NCBI RefSeq assembly: GCF_900637665.1
Contig: NZ_LR134386.1
Coordinates: 496,001-560,000 of the forward strand
Length of the DNA: 64,000 nt
Source: Chryseobacterium nakagawai
GTDB taxonomy: Bacteria > Bacteroidota > Bacteroidia > Flavobacteriales > Weeksellaceae
Reading direction: 5' to 3'
In this document: one piece after another, positions 61,856 through 64,000 of the stretch
Layout: every line of letters begins with the position of its first letter
How positions within the stretch are numbered: position 1 is the stretch's first letter
Notes under the pieces: generated by a model
Seen by the model: the letters and a program-made list of their open reading frames with translations, nothing else
The model's database searches: none
What the model was told of the DNA's origin: nothing
Program-made: the position numbers and the translations under genes

Positions 61856-62779
61856 TTACGACAGATTCAGAAAAGTAGGAGCAATTTGAATTAATTGACT
61901 TCGTAGGCTGCTTAATTTTTCGCTGTCTTTCGAGATCTTTTTATATTTCCTGGACAGCTCTTTATATTTATTGATATTACCTGTCATAAGATTTTTGATT
62001 ATACTTTGTTTCAGGTGTCTTTTCTCTTGCTGCAGGGCATTGGGAAGATGAGGGTTCATAATATTGGTTTCAATACGGAGATCCTCATATTTGTTCAAAT
62101 CTATTTTGTGAATTGATTGTACTCCATCATGTACTACTTTACTGCCGGGAACAAGAAGCACCTTTTTTTTATGAAAATGAATTCTATTGGTATATTCATC
62201 ATCTTCTCCATAATGGAAAAAATAAGGATTAAATCCTCCTATAGTTTCTATTGTTCTCTTTGGTAATAACCAATGAGCGGCATTGACAAAGTGAATCTCA
62301 TAGTAAGGTTTTAATGTTTGAAAATACAAATCTGAGATCATCCTTGTTTTTTCGTAATTCTTAGCGATATACTGATCCAGAAAAATATCAAGGTATTTCT
62401 CTGAACCATCTATATGAATAGGGCTTATAATCCCGATTTCATCTTTGTTGGGATAGCTGTTATATATTTCCAGCATCTTTTCGATACTGTTTTCATAGAG
62501 CCATGCATCCTGATTCATCAGATAAAAGAAATCTGCCCCATTTTTATAAGCCTTTTCAATACCTATATTATTAGCTTTTCCAAATCCAAGATTAGATTCG
62601 GATTGAGTGAAGTCTACTTCAGGGAAATGAGTTTTTATATATTCCTGGGTTCCATCCGTTGATCCGTTATCTATTACGAAACACTTTACGGGAACAGATG
62701 ATTTTCTTAAGCTGTTAAAGCATCGTTCAGCCCATTTCATGGCGTTGTAGGTGACAATAATGATATGAATCTCAGGCAT
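61856..62779 (-). CDS. GT2-family glycosyltransferase (WbbL/rhamnosyltransferase-like)
   Basis: 307 aa. Begins HIIIVTYNAMKWAERC with VIDNGSTDGTQEYI near 35-48 and an NQDA variant (89-92) of the DxD site. The GWQ-free form and the LGFGKANNIGI signature (64-74) are as in the rhamnosyl/WbbL-like GT2 subgroup. Different from the paralogue triplet. Same strand and 46 nt upstream of asnB. Confidence 0.9.
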   Translation of the reverse strand: MPEIHIIIVTYNAMKWAERCFNSLRKSSVPVKCFVIDNGSTDGTQEYIKTHFPEVDFTQSESNLGFGKANNIGIEKAYKNGADFFYLMNQDAWLYENSIEKMLEIYNSYPNKDEIGIISPIHIDGSEKYLDIFLDQYIAKNYEKTRMISDLYFQTLKPYYEIHFVNAAHWLLPKRTIETIGGFNPYFFHYGEDDEYTNRIHFHKKKVLLVPGSKVVHDGVQSIHKIDLNKYEDLRIETNIMNPHLPNALQQEKRHLKQSIIKNLMTGNINKYKELSRKYKKISKDSEKLSSLRSQLIQIAPTFLNLS

Positions 62780-62824
62780 TTTTTAATTAATATTTTTGTT
62801 TTGGGATTGTTGATAGCTCATGTG

Positions 62825-63958
62825 TTATAGTAAATTCGAAATTCTAAAATACAAAAAATAGTACACTTGCTTTAGAAAGCCATCAAGCTTAGGGAAAGTT
62901 AAAAATCCCTGAGTCATCAGCATCATTTTCCATGAAAGATTAAATACAATTAATACAACTGCGATAATGTCTTGTTTTCTGCTTAGGACAGCTCTCTGCT
63001 CTGTGGCAAGAAATATGGTTAAAAGGGTAAAGAAAATATTTACCCATCTTCCCCAATCTACCGCTAGATAAAACAATGGAATTAAAAAGAGAATCTGTAT
63101 GATCAGGAATAGAGTATTGATTTTAACTTTATTGAACTTGCAGTATATATAAACGGTTAGTACTCCTAATAATATGCTTATTGCGTAGGTCTGATAATCA
63201 TACAAGTGAGATTTATAATATCCAAGAACGTCATAATGAGGATCGTAATCAAAGATTCCCATTTCTTCCATTACTAGCCCATGAGCTTTAAAGAAAGGTA
63301 TTGTATTTTCTGTTCTTAAGCTGATTCCAAATTTATAAAGAAGAATCATGATAAGGGTTGCAGGAACAAATTGATAAAAGATTATTTTTTTGAATTTATC
63401 AAACGATGAGCCTTCATTTTTCATGAAATAAGCTAATCCTACAAATGGTAAATAAAAGTAAGCAGCTTCATGGGTTAAAAGGGCAATGATAATAAAGAAA
63501 GTAATCGTAATATCTTTAATAATAACCTTTGAGCGAAGTGATAAAAGGTATAAAAGGTACAGGAAGAAGAATAGCATTTCTTTTCTGGTCGCAATATTGG
63601 GATCTTTGATGATCATTCCAAAACCCACAGGAAGCAGGAGGAGCGCTATGACCAGAAGATTGTTCTTTTCCTTCCAAAAGAGTTTGAATAAAAGATAAAA
63701 AATGGCGGTATAAAGTGCTGCTACAAAAGTAAAAACAATATATTCAAGCTTAATATGCGTAAGCTCATTAATCCCCATAAACAAAGTTCCGAAAAGGCCT
63801 CGTCGTTTGAATCCTCCATCCTGATAATTGATGATCCAGTCTCCGAAGCACCAACCCCCTTTTTTAACTATAATAAGAGTATAAGAAGTGGTAATACTTA
63901 CATAGTAGTAAATGATAAATAGTAGACCAATGATGTAATTAATTATTTTCGTTTTCAT
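62825..63958 (-). CDS. Polytopic membrane protein, candidate polysaccharide polymerase
   Basis: 377 aa. About ten transmembrane helices, long periplasmic loops with GGWCFGDWIINYQDGGFKRRG near residue 35 and the charged loop ending at KDPNIATRKE. Arg- and aromatic-rich loops of this sort are seen in Wzy, EpsG and GT-C proteins, but no family was recognised with certainty. It lies upstream of GT2 and asnB on the same strand, 45 nt away. A Wzy-like or GT-C role is an inference from topology and neighbourhood. The 42 bases right of it hold nothing identifiable. Confidence 0.6.
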   Translation of the reverse strand: MKTKIINYIIGLLFIIYYYVSITTSYTLIIVKKGGWCFGDWIINYQDGGFKRRGLFGTLFMGINELTHIKLEYIVFTFVAALYTAIFYLLFKLFWKEKNNLLVIALLLLPVGFGMIIKDPNIATRKEMLFFFLYLLYLLSLRSKVIIKDITITFFIIIALLTHEAAYFYLPFVGLAYFMKNEGSSFDKFKKIIFYQFVPATLIMILLYKFGISLRTENTIPFFKAHGLVMEEMGIFDYDPHYDVLGYYKSHLYDYQTYAISILLGVLTVYIYCKFNKVKINTLFLIIQILFLIPLFYLAVDWGRWVNIFFTLLTIFLATEQRAVLSRKQDIIAVVLIVFNLSWKMMLMTQGFLTFPKLDGFLKQVYYFLYFRISNLL

Positions 63959-64000
63959 GCTTGTTCTCTAAACAACGTTTGTGTTTTTATTTTAAAAAAG

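Noticed and set aside
1..64000. CRISPR arrays, tRNA or rRNA genes, insertion sequences and prophage genes
   Set aside because: Scanned for regular repeats with spacers, cloverleaf-type sequences, transposase motifs and terminal inverted repeats; none was found.

Overview
The window looks like a chromosomal segment of a low-GC flavobacterium of the Chryseobacterium/Weeksellaceae type. This rests on TonB-dependent receptors, secreted proteins with type IX secretion (T9SS) type B sorting domains, an exosortase F (XrtF) pair, bacterial GH3 and DUF5689 proteins, and many TAnnTTTG promoter boxes with almost no Shine-Dalgarno sequences. No tRNA, rRNA, insertion sequence, prophage or CRISPR array was seen.

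Region 1 (1-8.4 kb): the 3' end of a TonB-dependent receptor with its DUF5689 lipoprotein; a solitary APH-like kinase; a leftward operon amgK - rapZ C-terminal domain - murU - LOG protein that looks like a cell-wall amino-sugar recycling module; and, divergent from it, the XrtF exosortase and its associated membrane protein. Region 2 (8.4-17.7 kb): leftward housekeeping genes, namely a CDF metal exporter, asd, a small four-helix membrane protein, a large TonB-dependent receptor, and nitroreductase - nadB - unknown membrane protein - nadC (de novo NAD synthesis). Region 3 (17.8-27.6 kb): three large T9SS-exported modular adhesin-like proteins, two of them tandem L-type-lectin paralogues, with rnhA and dnaB lying between them. 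Region 4 (27.8-40.5 kb): an MFS transporter, a GH3 protein, small lipoproteins, a lysine-rich repeat protein, mfd, three tandem surface-protein paralogues, an EF-hand-like lipoprotein and pth. Region 5 (40.6-46.3 kb): a beta-carbonic anhydrase / SulP transporter / small exported protein / beta-carbonic anhydrase cluster, then a membrane-bound AraC-type regulator and a DUF2306 protein.

Region 6 (46.3-64 kb) is a surface-polysaccharide locus. It holds two GT4 and five GT2 glycosyltransferases, two hexapeptide acyltransferases, a beta-ketoacyl-ACP synthase III with its own acyl carrier protein, a methyltransferase, an AT3 acyltransferase, an MBOAT/SGNH O-acylation pair, an AsnB-type amidotransferase and a polytopic membrane protein that could be a polymerase. 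It probably continues beyond the right edge. The gene content suggests a glycan decorated with acyl, possibly methyl and amide groups.

Regulation: many genes are preceded by a TAnnTTTG box. For five of them (xrtF, nitroreductase, dnaB, MFS, GH3) the box ends only 3-4 nt before the ATG, which predicts leaderless mRNAs. Strong hairpin terminators separate most single-gene units. All functional calls rest on motif recognition by eye; no database search was possible.
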